A DNA stretch of 64,000 nt, taken from positions 1-64,000 of the forward strand of contig NZ_JAKNQH010000009.1 in assembly GCF_022662305.1 (NCBI RefSeq), written 5' to 3'. Numbering within the stretch: position 1 is the first letter of the stretch; the number at the start of each line of letters is the position of its first letter. The notes below the pieces were generated by a model. It did not search any database. It was not told the origin of the DNA and was given only the letters and a program-made list of their open reading frames with translations. The stretch comes from Sphingomonas sp. BAUL-RG-20F-R05-02. Its GTDB lineage: Bacteria; Pseudomonadota; Alphaproteobacteria; Sphingomonadales; Sphingomonadaceae. Both the position numbers and the translations under genes were made by a program. Positions 53,801 to 61,810 of the stretch are shown here, in pieces.

Positions 53801-55100
53801 TCTCGAGCTGTGCGTCGGAGAGCGTCTTCGCGTCGACGACGGCTTGCGGGAGCGTGGGGACGTAAGTCGGCCGCGGTGCGGTGATCGAGCCCATGGCAAT
53901 CGATTCCACCAGCGCGGTTGGATGCGCCGTTGCGCAGCCGATCGCGATCCGGCTGGGCCGGTATGGCAGGTACACACCGACAGACTCGCCGGTCGGGAGT
54001 GGCTCGGCGAACACGGTGTAATCGATCGGCGTCGCTGTCTGCGACTGCGCCGCTTTTCCCGGGGGTGCGTTGAGGCGCGGTTTGCTCGCCAAGCCGCCAA
54101 GAAGCGAGCTACGCCCGGTGGGGCGGGTGAGCAGCGACGCCGTGCGCGGGACAGGCGCGCACACAGGCGGAGCGGTCTTGGCGGTGATCGCCGCAAGCGC
54201 ATCGGCGAGCGTCGCGCAGCGGATCAGCTCGGCAGGCGTGCCAGTGCCCTTTTCCAGCACCATGATTTTCACCGTCTGGCTGGTGCCATGCTTCGCATAG
54301 GCATTCGCCGGCAATTCGAGGTGCAGCGTCAGCGTGCAACCCTCGGTCGCCTTCGCCCAGGCGCGGCTCGAGGTATCGACGCGGTCGGGCAGGATGGCGG
54401 CGCAGCGGCCTCCGGTGCCGAGACGCATCAAGGCGGCGCGAAGATGTCGGAACGCTGCCAGCGGGTCGGCATGGCGACCGGTGCTGCGCGAGAAGGGAGG
54501 ATTGATGAGGACGGCCGTTGGCCGGATCGTTGGTTCGAGTAGATCGTGGATCAGCTCGCCGTCGTGCCGCGTGACAGCAACGCCCAGGAACGCGGCAGCG
54601 AGCATCTCAGCGCGCGCCGGATCGATCTCGTTAAGGACCAGGCGGGCACCGACGCGGTGCGCGAAGACGGCGAGCAGGCCGGTCCCGGCAGACGGTTCGA
54701 GGACCAGATCCGTGGCCGCGATCCTGCCGGCGAGCGCAGCAAGGTAGGCGACCGGGGCCGGGGTCGAGAATTGCTGAAGCTCAATCTGCTCCTCGCTGCG
54801 AACGGTATGCGTCGGCAGGCCGGCGACCAGCTCGGTCAGCGCGGCAAGGCAATTGCCGGGTGTGGACGGCAGGTCGGCCTTCGCCAGGTGCATGACCTCG
54901 GCGAGTTCGAGCATGTCGTAAGCGTCGCGTAGCGACCAACGACCGTCGGCCGAGGATCCGCCATAGGCTTGCTCCATGACCCACAGCAGCGTGTCGCGCT
55001 GGAGCGAACCGTTCCTGGCGATGGTGTCGGCGACGGCCTTGGCGGCCGTGATCGAGGGTTCGGTGAAGTCGAGTTCGAGAGCTGCGGCTGAGGTGCGCAT
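50883..55100 (-). CDS. strawberry notch-like methyltransferase-helicase
   Basis: 1405 residues, the largest gene here. N-terminal SAM-dependent methyltransferase: VLEPSAGTGLLAVF (about 133-146) and INPPFSRS (199-206). Then a superfamily 2 helicase: Walker A GDGTGAGKGRQ (475-485), DEAH box (583-586), LYVSATGASDVNNLAY and a C-terminal helicase domain with LIFSDAGGTGRSYHA and GLGRTHRTHQATAP. The fusion is common on large alphaproteobacterial plasmids and phages and presumably modifies and remodels plasmid DNA against host defences. Confidence 0.88.
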   Translation of the reverse strand: MRTSAAALELDFTEPSITAAKAVADTIARNGSLQRDTLLWVMEQAYGGSSADGRWSLRDAYDMLELAEVMHLAKADLPSTPGNCLAALTELVAGLPTHTVRSEEQIELQQFSTPAPVAYLAALAGRIAATDLVLEPSAGTGLLAVFAHRVGARLVLNEIDPARAEMLAAAFLGVAVTRHDGELIHDLLEPTIRPTAVLINPPFSRSTGRHADPLAAFRHLRAALMRLGTGGRCAAILPDRVDTSSRAWAKATEGCTLTLHLELPANAYAKHGTSQTVKIMVLEKGTGTPAELIRCATLADALAAITAKTAPPVCAPVPRTASLLTRPTGRSSLLGGLASKPRLNAPPGKAAQSQTATPIDYTVFAEPLPTGESVGVYLPYRPSRIAIGCATAHPTALVESIAMGSITAPRPTYVPTLPQAVVDAKTLSDAQLETLIYAGDAFERDIPGLFKPVEEGLSIAPSEDGRPYRTGFFLGDGTGAGKGRQVAAIILDQWLRGRRKHIWVSKTETLLEDARRDWTAVGGLALDIQHLNQWKLGSPVGAAEGVLFLTYATLRSNRGDKGTRLQQILEWVGDDYDGMIVFDEAHEMAGVAGGEGSFGTKQGSDQGIAGVRLQNLLPRARVLYVSATGASDVNNLAYATRLGLWGPVTAFADRRTFVDSLRRGGIAALELIARDLKMQGLYVSRALSFAGVEYDILQHNLTPDQIEVYDAYADAWAIIHSNLRAALDATRVTDSFSNDTYNSGAKAAALSIFESTKQRFFCQLLIGMKLPSLVPAIRADLARGESVVIQLVSTSEAMLNRALAALTVEERANLDIELSPREFLMSYLTAAFPVRQMKTFVDETGKTRSEPMSDEDGRPVFAREALEMRDNLLEQLCALPIVGSALDHIIGHFGTDAVAEVTGRSRRVIMDAHGRQRVESRSPRTNLAETDAFMRGAKKILIFSDAGGTGRSYHASLRCENQSRRNHYLLEPGWRADAAIQGLGRTHRTHQATAPLFRPVSTNCRGERRFISTIARRLDSLGALTRGQRQTGGQGLFDPRDNLESDYAKESLEQWFRLLANGKLRSTTLDEFQKLTGLELEGEGGGLKEEMPPIQRWLNRILALRISMQNAIFDEYLGLIEARIEAAREAGTLDLGVESINAERITILDRTVIRRDQTSGAETEILRLETEERYKPLALDRALRIGDDARPIVNRKSGKAAIRCSTYSLTDDDGEIVRRYELVRPTRTERMRQDLLLETMWEDASEAEFSALWQAEVEEITGKTRTNTLYLVTGLLLPVWDRLPDDHVQVWRLNTDDGQSFLGRIVPAPLVSKLADAFGIAATITVSGAETAKHVMGTAEITALGAYRLKRSLVAGQQRLELLDWPHTRLPELKAAGCFTEIIQHKTRMFIPVATAATVIDRITA

Positions 55101-55146
55101 CGAGGGCTTCCTTCTTGTCGCCCGGTGCTCATCACCGGATCAACAA

Positions 55147-55166
55147 GCCGAAGGCTCCCTCTCCTC
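55147..55166. repeat. leader repeat, copy C
   Basis: GCCGAAGGCTCCCTCTCCTC, 47 bases upstream of the strawberry-notch gene; identical to copy A. Confidence 0.7.
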
Positions 55167-55277
55167 TGCACGCCTTGCGCCCGACGAAGCATCGCTACCG
55201 CGAAGCCATCTCCCAAAGCCGGTTGGGACGCGTCGGCCGCAGCTAGTTGCGCAGGATGTCAGGCATATGGATCGATA

Positions 55278-56180
55278 TCAGGCGGCCAACGCGGCTCGAG
55301 TTCCTGTCAAACGATCCTTGGGCTTCATCACGACGACCGTCTCGGGCTTCCCGACCCGTCGGCCTAGTTTATCCCGCGCAGGGACTTCCGGAACAACTTC
55401 CCGCACTTCGATGGAGTAGCTCGGCATTTTATTCTCGGCTGCGATCTTCTTCAGCTGACTTTTCAACGTGCGGAGCGGCGACGTTGAGCCGATCTTCGCA
55501 CCCAGCATTTCCAGAGGCATTTCATATTCTTCATCACGACAGTAGCAGTGCGCCAATTCATAAAGGCGTCGTTCAATCGAGCCGAGACGGAAATAGTCGT
55601 TGTGGTAGTCATAGATACGGCTGTCGCGCGAGACCGCGCGGACGAGCCAATCACAGAGCTGGACGCGGACAGGCATGAGTTGATCGACGCCGCTCGCCGT
55701 TTCGCGAGTGGTCGCCTGCGCTTCCGCGAACCAGGAGAAGAAGCCCTTCGTCCCCACGGTGCCGGTTTTGATATTCGTGCGGATCTGCGTGCCCTGCAGG
55801 CGACCGAGCGCTTCGATGAAGCGATCGTAATCACGCTTCGATGGGCGTCCGACGCCGGTCGCCCGGAAGAAGTCGTGTGCATTGAAGGTGAAGACGTTTT
55901 GTACTTCACCCCCGGTCCGACCAATATGCTGCACCATCAACGACAGGACGTAGATCAGGACTTCTTTATCCCACATCGTCGCGATACCGCTCGAACTAGG
56001 CTTGATCTCGATTTTGACGCCGTCCATCTCGTAGGTCATGGCCTCCATCTGAGGCCGCTTCGCTAACGAGAAGAGTGGAAAGTCCATGATGCTTTGCTCG
56101 CCACGGACTTTGCCGTGCAGCGGGCTGTCGAGATAGTCGAACAGCTTGCCCTGGGTGAGAGCGACTTCTCGCGAATCCAT
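55278..56180 (-). CDS. repA: RepA plasmid replication initiator (RPA family)
   Basis: 300 residues from ATG 56180 (GGAG eight bases upstream; a GTG at 56204 lacks one). MDFPLFSLAKRPQMEAMTYE, MWDKEVLIYVLSLM, NAHDFFRATGVGRPSKRDYD and GSIERRLYELAHCYCRDEEYE fit the RPA-type initiators of sphingomonad plasmids, which bind iterons and open the origin. Its promoter region carries two oppositely oriented iterons (56261-56375), consistent with autorepression. Confidence 0.85.
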   Translation of the reverse strand: MDSREVALTQGKLFDYLDSPLHGKVRGEQSIMDFPLFSLAKRPQMEAMTYEMDGVKIEIKPSSSGIATMWDKEVLIYVLSLMVQHIGRTGGEVQNVFTFNAHDFFRATGVGRPSKRDYDRFIEALGRLQGTQIRTNIKTGTVGTKGFFSWFAEAQATTRETASGVDQLMPVRVQLCDWLVRAVSRDSRIYDYHNDYFRLGSIERRLYELAHCYCRDEEYEMPLEMLGAKIGSTSPLRTLKSQLKKIAAENKMPSYSIEVREVVPEVPARDKLGRRVGKPETVVVMKPKDRLTGTRAALAA

Positions 56181-56260
56181 CGTCGGGGCTCCCACCAGCT
56201 TCACTTAGCAAAGCCGCTTATAGCCGATCGGCCGCAAACCTGCAGTCGGATAAGCGACCG

Positions 56261-56375
56261 CGTTATCGATAGCACGAGGATTTGGAGCGATTTAGCCGGT
56301 AAATCGGGGTGTGTTTCACATTTCGGTAGGTGCGAGCCACCGCAAACTCGGTCGGGACTCGTGCTATCGGTAACG
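56261..56375. promoter_or_regulatory. inverted iteron pair upstream of repA
   Basis: CGTGCTATCGATAACG on the minus strand at 56261-56276 and CGTGCTATCGGTAACG on the plus strand at 56360-56375, matching the origin iterons at 58069-58213. Inverted copies at an initiator promoter usually mediate autoregulation by dimers. Confidence 0.75.
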
Positions 56376-56445
56376 CCGTGAAAGCCGTTCAAAGACCAGG
56401 TGTGCAGTACGAGGTCCAGGCCTTTGAAAAGATGACGAGATCCCG

Positions 56446-57780
56446 TCATCGTAGTCCGGCTCCCCGGGAAACCAGCCGCGACATCAGGCTCCCGATCGGC
56501 GTCGCATCGGTCCCATCGGACATCCCCCGCATGGCGACCGCGCGGCTCGTGTCCTTGAGGCCGTGGAGCGTCCGCCCAAGGTTCAATTCGCCCTTGTCAG
56601 CTTTGCTGCTCATTCCGCGAAGATACGCGCCGGGCCGCTGAACCTCGCCGCGCCGGTATTTCTGGATGGTGGCGATGACGGAGGCAGCAGCACCTCGCTG
56701 GCCCATGATGCGACAGGCTTCCTTGAACGCGTGATTGCTGATCCCCGACTGGCCCGCAAGCCGCTCCGCGGTGGCGACCACCTCGCCCCACGATCCATCG
56801 CGGTAGGGCAGACCGGAACAGAGCTCCGGCGCGATCGACATCATGAATTCCGGGTCGACACCGTGTTTCTCCAGATCGTCGTCGACTGCAGTTTGAGGTT
56901 GAGAGGGGAGCGCGTCCCCATTCTCACTACTTCTATTCGCCAAGCCACTACGGGTATCTGCTTTAGCAGATTGGAGTTGATTTGTAGTTGTAGAGTGGAT
57001 GTCCTCAGGTCCATCCCAGCATGAACAATCATCCTGATCGCTAACCATATTGGGGACGGCAATCTTGGCCGAAACAGCCTCGGCAAGACGACGCGCACGC
57101 TCTTCGATCTGCTCCACACAGGCCGTCAGAAGGCCGGCATCGCGGACGCAGCGCATCTGGTCGGTGGCCATCAACGCCAACGCGAGATCGTCACCCGCAT
57201 TCAAATCGTAAAGGTCGGCGTCGAATGCCGTTTGGGCCAGAGCCCTGATATTCCTGCGGGCAGCGGCAAGGCGCTTGCGGAGCACTGTCAGTGCCGCGTC
57301 CTCTGCGGCTCCCTTGGCCGCGCGGGCAGCAAATTCTTGAAGCCTGGTCCCGATCGGAGCGAGCACGATGCCGTAGCCCCACGTGATGAAGCCGTCGGCC
57401 CCGCGGCGTCCACCACGATGACCGTTCGGACTATCCCGAAAGCTGATCAGACCGAAGGCCTGTGCCTGATTCAAGAGCTTTTGAACCTGTCGGACGGTTA
57501 CGCCCAGCTTTTGCGCGAGCAGGTCGTTCGACGGCCAAACGACGGGGATTTGTCCACCCTGCCAGTCCTGCGGCTTCGTCCAGGCAAACAGGAGATCGAT
57601 GACGGAGACCACGCGCAGGGGGACGCCCATATAAGGAGCCGCCCTTTTGAGCGCGGCAAGCGCGTTGGAAGGTGCCATTCCGGTCTCGAGCCCGCAAAAC
57701 TCATCGACAAGCTTCGTCGCCTTGGCGGCATGCTCGTCAAACCGGCGTAGTCCCCGACCGGGGCTTTGGGCAGCAGCCAT
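56446..57780 (-). CDS. repC: RepC-like plasmid replication protein
   Basis: 444 residues from ATG 57780 (GGGAG upstream). The N-terminal ~200 residues match RepC (RP-C): VVSVIDLLFAWTKPQDWQGG, VWPSNDLLAQKLGVTVRQVQ (HTH) and GADGFITWGYGIVLAPIGTR. The C-terminal part (VVATAERLAGQSGISNHAFK, PGAYLRGM) matches the RP-C C-terminal domain. Standard repABC plasmids have RepA and RepB partners; here RepC stands alone next to an RPA-type RepA, suggesting a composite replicon or a reused RepC. Confidence 0.85.
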   Translation of the reverse strand: MAAAQSPGRGLRRFDEHAAKATKLVDEFCGLETGMAPSNALAALKRAAPYMGVPLRVVSVIDLLFAWTKPQDWQGGQIPVVWPSNDLLAQKLGVTVRQVQKLLNQAQAFGLISFRDSPNGHRGGRRGADGFITWGYGIVLAPIGTRLQEFAARAAKGAAEDAALTVLRKRLAAARRNIRALAQTAFDADLYDLNAGDDLALALMATDQMRCVRDAGLLTACVEQIEERARRLAEAVSAKIAVPNMVSDQDDCSCWDGPEDIHSTTTNQLQSAKADTRSGLANRSSENGDALPSQPQTAVDDDLEKHGVDPEFMMSIAPELCSGLPYRDGSWGEVVATAERLAGQSGISNHAFKEACRIMGQRGAAASVIATIQKYRRGEVQRPGAYLRGMSSKADKGELNLGRTLHGLKDTSRAVAMRGMSDGTDATPIGSLMSRLVSRGAGLR

Positions 57781-57919
57781 TGTTCGTTCTCCCTGGGAGG
57801 GGAGCCCGTGCAGACACAGCGACACCGTGGCGCCACGGTCGACGCTTTGGGGTAGCAATATGAAAGGGAGCCAGCTAAGTGAGGGTTCTCACATCCGCCC
57901 TAGCAGGCGTCCCGAAAAG

Positions 57920-57941
57920 CCCGGCCTCGTGCCGGGTTTTT
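57920..57941 (+). terminator. strong intrinsic terminator
   Basis: CCCGGC-CTCGT-GCCGGG followed by TTTTT on the plus strand; lies between the repC promoter and the iterons and may insulate the origin. Confidence 0.65.
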
Positions 57942-58068
57942 CATGTCCGAACAGCGTCCCCCTTGATCGTTGTGGCGCCCGCCCGGGTGGACGGCGGCGG
58001 TCAGCGTCGAGCCGATCCACAACGTTGATTGTTAAGCATCGCTGGCGGGTCGGTCGTGCGCGATGAAT

Positions 58069-58213
58069 CGTGCTATCGGTAACGGAACGGGCAATAATCA
58101 CGTGCTATCGGTAACGAAGCGTCGATCTTCGCTCGTGCTATCGATAACGCCGTGCCGCTGAGACACGTGCTATCGGTAACGCCGTCGCGTTCTCGCTCGT
58201 GCTTTCGGTAACG
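58069..58213. repeat. iteron array, probable replication origin
   Basis: Five direct repeats of CGTGCTATCGGTAACG at 58069, 58101, 58134 (G to A), 58166 and 58198 (A to T), spaced 32-33 bases (three helical turns). Flanked by GC-poor sequence near 58025-58035. This is an iteron-type origin for the RepA encoded at 55278. No gene lies between 57781 and 58460. Confidence 0.85.
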
Positions 58214-58460
58214 GCGTGAGAATCGTGCGATTCGGCTGTCTTACGTGACATGTAGCGCAGAAGGAGAGCATCCTCCTCTGCGCCGCGCCGGATAGGCGTG
58301 GCGAGGCAATGGCAGTTAAGTTAGCGAGGCATTGCAGGTTCGGGCTCGAAATTGGCTGACGCCGTCTGTCCAAGCGGTAGATCGAACGAGACCTTTTCAG
58401 TCGTTCGATATGTCACTGATGACCAAAAGAACGGAGTCTAGTGTGAGCCGTAGAAAATCG

Positions 58461-58931
58461 TCAGCCCGATCTCCGATCCTGTATTCGGGACTCCGCGATT
58501 TGAAGATCGAGCCACTGCTCCGAAGCAGCAAGAAGGGGAGCGAGCGTGCCGACAATCAGGCGGCGTCCGTCCTCGGGATCCGTTTGTCTGACTATGTATC
58601 CAAGCGCCTCGAGATGCTCGATGTGGCGCAAAGCGGTGGTCGTCGAGCCTCCGCTAAGCTTACAAAGCTGGGACACAGCGATGCGGCGCCGCTCGCACGT
58701 GGCCACGTAAAGCTCCAGGATCATGTCCCAGCTCGGATCATAGAAGCGGACCCCGTTGAAGTGGGTCGCCCGCCGACGCCGGCCGACCAACACCGCCCTA
58801 GCCTCGGCAAGCCTGCGCTCGGACAGGTCTCTCGCGTCTGGCGGCATAGACAGCAAAGTGTCCTCGATCGCCTTGCGCGGCAGCCGCACGACGACGTCGA
58901 TCAGGTCGTCTCCCTCAGATACTGCACCCAT
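58461..58931 (-). CDS. winged-helix MarR-like regulator
   Basis: 156 residues. FYDPSWDMILELYVATCERR, VSQLCKLSGGSTTTALRHIE (recognition helix) and GYIVRQTDPEDGRRLIV (wing) give a MarR-type fold, with an N-terminal ~50-residue extension. It overlaps the membrane protein gene by 31 bases. It may control plasmid copy number or the small downstream genes; target unknown. Confidence 0.7.
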   Translation of the reverse strand: MGAVSEGDDLIDVVVRLPRKAIEDTLLSMPPDARDLSERRLAEARAVLVGRRRRATHFNGVRFYDPSWDMILELYVATCERRRIAVSQLCKLSGGSTTTALRHIEHLEALGYIVRQTDPEDGRRLIVGTLAPLLAASEQWLDLQIAESRIQDRRSG

Positions 58932-59380
58932 AATCGTCTTGATCCGTTTCGGATGTGGGGCTCGGCGTTCGTCGGCAAGCGGAAGGTGCCGAGTGCAAGC
59001 GCGCCGAGCGCGAGGTAGGCGTAGATCCCAAGCCCGGTATGGTAGGCAAAGAGCGGCACGCGTGGCAGCAGGGCGCCGAAGATGCTCATGAAGAGATCGG
59101 CTACCGCAAAGCCTGCCGCCCAGATCGGCCAGAAGCGGATGGTCGATATGCCCAGCCAGAAGAAGCTTCCCGCGACGACTACATCGATTGATAAGATCGC
59201 TACATCAGCGGGAGCGAGATGGGCGGGATCGAAGGTGCGAAAGGCCCATGTCGCTCCGACAGCCAGCAGATTGATAGCTGCCCCCGCGCGCTCGGGCATT
59301 CCACCCCGAGCTATCGCGTAGGTACACACGATTGCGCAGGCTCCGTTGAATAACAGTGCGAGGGCTAGTCCAACGGCCAT
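58901..59380 (-). CDS. multi-span membrane protein of unknown function
   Basis: 159 residues from ATG 59380 with about five hydrophobic segments (MAVGLALALLFNGACAIVCT, ADVAILSIDVVVAGSFFWLG, IWAAGFAVADLFMSIFGALL). Longer upstream starts would overlap an unrelated gene. Belongs with three neighbouring regulator-type genes on the same strand. No family recognised. Confidence 0.55.
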   Translation of the reverse strand: MAVGLALALLFNGACAIVCTYAIARGGMPERAGAAINLLAVGATWAFRTFDPAHLAPADVAILSIDVVVAGSFFWLGISTIRFWPIWAAGFAVADLFMSIFGALLPRVPLFAYHTGLGIYAYLALGALALGTFRLPTNAEPHIRNGSRRLWVQYLRETT

Positions 59381-59400
59381 TTTTCCTCCGGCTGCGGGGC

Positions 59401-59742
59401 TCAAGGATCGACGAGTGCATCTTCCCCTAGGGTTCCCATAGCCGGCTTTGGCGTCGGCTCCCCCCAACTGGTTTCAGTCAGACCAAGCTGGCGGCCAACT
59501 TTCTCGGCAGCCAAGTGGGCCCGCATAGCCATATGGTCTTGGCCCTCGACCAGCGAAGCGAGCGCTGCGACAACTGCCTTGACCGTACGCTGTGTCATTG
59601 CAGGGGAAAGTCGGTGAACTTCAGTCGCATCCAGCGTCGTGAGAAGAAACTGCGCAGTGTCGCGCGTGGCAAGGTTGATCGATCGCTCCGCTTTGCGCAA
59701 CTCATCGGCGATGATCCGGCTCGTGTTCGAAAGTGCTTGCAT
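59401..59742 (-). CDS. small helical plasmid protein
   Basis: 113 residues (MQALSNTSRIIADELRKAER). Amphipathic helices, no signal or membrane span; no family recognised. Same orientation as and immediately upstream of the membrane protein gene, likely one transcript. Confidence 0.55.
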   Translation of the reverse strand: MQALSNTSRIIADELRKAERSINLATRDTAQFLLTTLDATEVHRLSPAMTQRTVKAVVAALASLVEGQDHMAMRAHLAAEKVGRQLGLTETSWGEPTPKPAMGTLGEDALVDP

Positions 59743-59769
59743 TACGCCTCCTTGGACGTCGGGCGCCCA

Positions 59770-60279
59770 TTACTGTGTTTTTAGCCCGAGCAGGAGAAGC
59801 AGCGTTACGATCGCCATGCCTGCCGCAGTCAGGCCCAAGGGGGTCACGATCGAGATGATCGCAGTCCAGAAGGCAACCTGCTTCCAGGTGAGCATATTCG
59901 CTGCCGCCCCAGCGGTCGGCAACGGGAGGGGAAGCGGGAAAGTTGATGGCGCGGAAGGTAGGTCGTTTGCAGGGGGTAAAGGCTCTACCCCTCCGTCGTA
60001 CTCCGCCAGGAGCCGCGCGGCATCGAAACGGGTCGGCACACCGAGGATATTATTGGCCTTTAACAGCTGCTTATCGACCGCCCGGTGGCTGCTACCCGTG
60101 GCCGCCGCGATCTCCTTCGAGTTGCGGTTCTGAAGCACAAGACGGAGATAAGACCGTTGCCGATCGGTCAGGCGGGCAATGCGATCAGGTGCGCTTACAC
60201 CGGGCGTCGAGGTTGGGGGCGTCTGTTCGGCAGGACGTCTATCCGGTTCGTTGGTCAGCATGCTCTCGAAAATACTCAC
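59770..60279 (-). CDS. membrane-anchored LuxR-type HTH protein
   Basis: 169 residues. A LuxR-type DNA-binding HTH (about 33-95: LTDRQRSYLRLVLQNRNSKE, SHRAVDKQLLKANNILGV), a Pro-rich linker and a C-terminal hydrophobic hairpin (about 128-168: WTAIISIVTPLGLTAAGMAI). A cytoplasmic HTH on a membrane tail is unusual; it could tether a regulator to the membrane and sense an envelope signal. Confidence 0.7.
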   Translation of the reverse strand: MSIFESMLTNEPDRRPAEQTPPTSTPGVSAPDRIARLTDRQRSYLRLVLQNRNSKEIAAATGSSHRAVDKQLLKANNILGVPTRFDAARLLAEYDGGVEPLPPANDLPSAPSTFPLPLPLPTAGAAANMLTWKQVAFWTAIISIVTPLGLTAAGMAIVTLLLLLGLKTQ

Positions 60280-60494
60280 GATGCGGAATGATTCGGCTCC
60301 AGATCAGCGATAACTCCTGACGGGCTCTGTCGATCAAATTGACATCGCGAATGGGTTCAGTCGGCGCGCGAACGCGGCGAACGGCTCCTGTTCGAGCGCC
60401 CACGACGCCTCGCCGAGTTCTCACTTTAAAGCAGGCCGAACCCATGCGCCCCTTGGCGATCAGCAGCGGCCGCCAGTCAGCATGATTGATAGCC

Positions 60495-60806
60495 CTAGTG
60501 AACGGACGGAAAATTGCCGAGAGTTGCGGCTGTGTCGTTCAAGCGTGAGGCCCAGAAGGAAAGGATCTGTCCCTCGGCAGGGCGATCTTCGGCTGTATGC
60601 GCGGCAAATTCGGACAGGGTGCGGGCGAGTTCGGCGCCTGTAATCACGCGTTCGCGTTCCAGTATCGTGGCAAGAAGTGCCAGCCAGTCACCATGTGCCT
60701 GCACCAGCGCTTCGACCTGAAGCATTCCCGAACCATTTCCGGAGAAACCCTTTGAAGGGCTTTGACGCCGGCGGAACCTCATAAGCAAACTTTTGATCAA
60801 GGACAT
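60495..60806 (-). CDS. small uncharacterised protein
   Basis: 103 residues from ATG 60806 (MSLIKSLLMRFRRRQSPSKG), basic N-terminus then a soluble helical body (QAHGDWLALLATILERERVI). No family recognised. Last gene of the backbone before the metal-efflux genes. Confidence 0.5.
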   Translation of the reverse strand: MSLIKSLLMRFRRRQSPSKGFSGNGSGMLQVEALVQAHGDWLALLATILERERVITGAELARTLSEFAAHTAEDRPAEGQILSFWASRLNDTAATLGNFPSVH

Positions 60807-61477
60807 GGCGCGCGTTCCATCAACCGCCCGTAGCCGGGACGGTTGAACACGCGGGAACACTGGTAACCACGCCCCACGTATTCCCCGCACCGACAAGCGG
60901 TAGCAAGGTCTTGTATTTCGCGGGCCGCCCGACGGAAATCGGGGACCCAGCATTCGACCGCACATGCGGGCCAAGGATGGTGTTCAAGCCATGCCCAAGC
61001 CCGACCGCTATGGCACAAGGCTCAGGCGAAAACACGCTGTCATTGCAAATCCAAGCAGACCCCAGCATCCTGGAAGTAGGCGTCGCGCTCGTTGCCGGAT
61101 CGATCTGCCGCATGGCGGGCGGCGCGGGAGCTCGCCCGGACGATCGTCGTGTCGATCGCCTCCGTGGGGGAGGTCATCAACAACGATCGGCATTGCTAGC
61201 GCGCTGCGCGTCCACAGGTGTGCCACGTGGCACACCTCAAGCGAGGATCCTCACCCGCGAGGGCAGAGACGCTGGCACGGTGGCTTGGTCGGCGCATATG
61301 CGCCGATGGAGCCGTGCCCGGTAGGGTCGCGCCCGATCATCGGCAAAAGAGTATGTATCTCACAAGCCGGCAGCGGCGACGGCTACCGCGAAGATCCGGA
61401 TACTTGGGGGGATCGGCTGAGTTCGGGAAGGTGCGATGGTCGCCGCGTACCGATGAAAACGATCGCACCGCCCAGGA
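60807..61477. other. 671-base stretch without a supported gene
   Basis: Holds copy 2 of the ~140-bp palindromic repeat (61194-61334). Remaining frames are not recognisable. Probably a junction between the plasmid backbone and the metal-resistance cluster. Confidence 0.4.
61194..61334. repeat. ~140-bp intergenic repeat with long palindrome (copy 2)
   Basis: Very similar to 13221-13361, same orientation. The 22-base palindrome at 61216-61237 (arms AGGTGTGCCAC/GTGGCACACCT) is perfect, and GGCGCATATGCGCC adds a second dyad just after. Confidence 0.6.
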
Positions 61478-61810
61478 TCAACGCGCGCGGATCGCTGTAA
61501 CCTCCGCCACGGAACCGCGCATCCTCATGGCAAAGTCGACCCGCTGTCCGACTTTCACGGTCTTTAGCATTGCCGGTGGGATTGCCGTGAACGCCATCGT
61601 CATCGCAGGCCAGCCCAACGCCGCGATCGGTCCATGCTGGATCGTGACCTTGGCGGCTTTGGGATCGATCGCGGTCACTACGCCACTGCCGCGACCGACC
61701 TTGACAGCCCCCTTCATCGGCATGCCGTGCATGGAAGCACTCGACTGGGCCGATGCCGTAGTCGTCGTCAGGCCCGCAAGGATGGCGAGTGCCAACAGGG
61801 TGTTCTTCAT
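61478..61810 (-). CDS. cusF: CusF-like periplasmic copper/silver chaperone
   Basis: 110 residues: signal peptide ([20 protein letters not shown]), then a CusF domain with the copper ligands and lid Trp recognisable in [16 protein letters not shown] (His, Trp, Met, Met). CusF carries Cu(I)/Ag(I) to the CusCBA pump. Its ATG overlaps the cusA stop (ATGA), unlike the cusCFBA order of Escherichia coli. Confidence 0.88.
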   Translation of the reverse strand: MKNTLLALAILAGLTTTTASAQSSASMHGMPMKGAVKVGRGSGVVTAIDPKAAKVTIQHGPIAALGWPAMTMAFTAIPPAMLKTVKVGQRVDFAMRMRGSVAEVTAIRAR

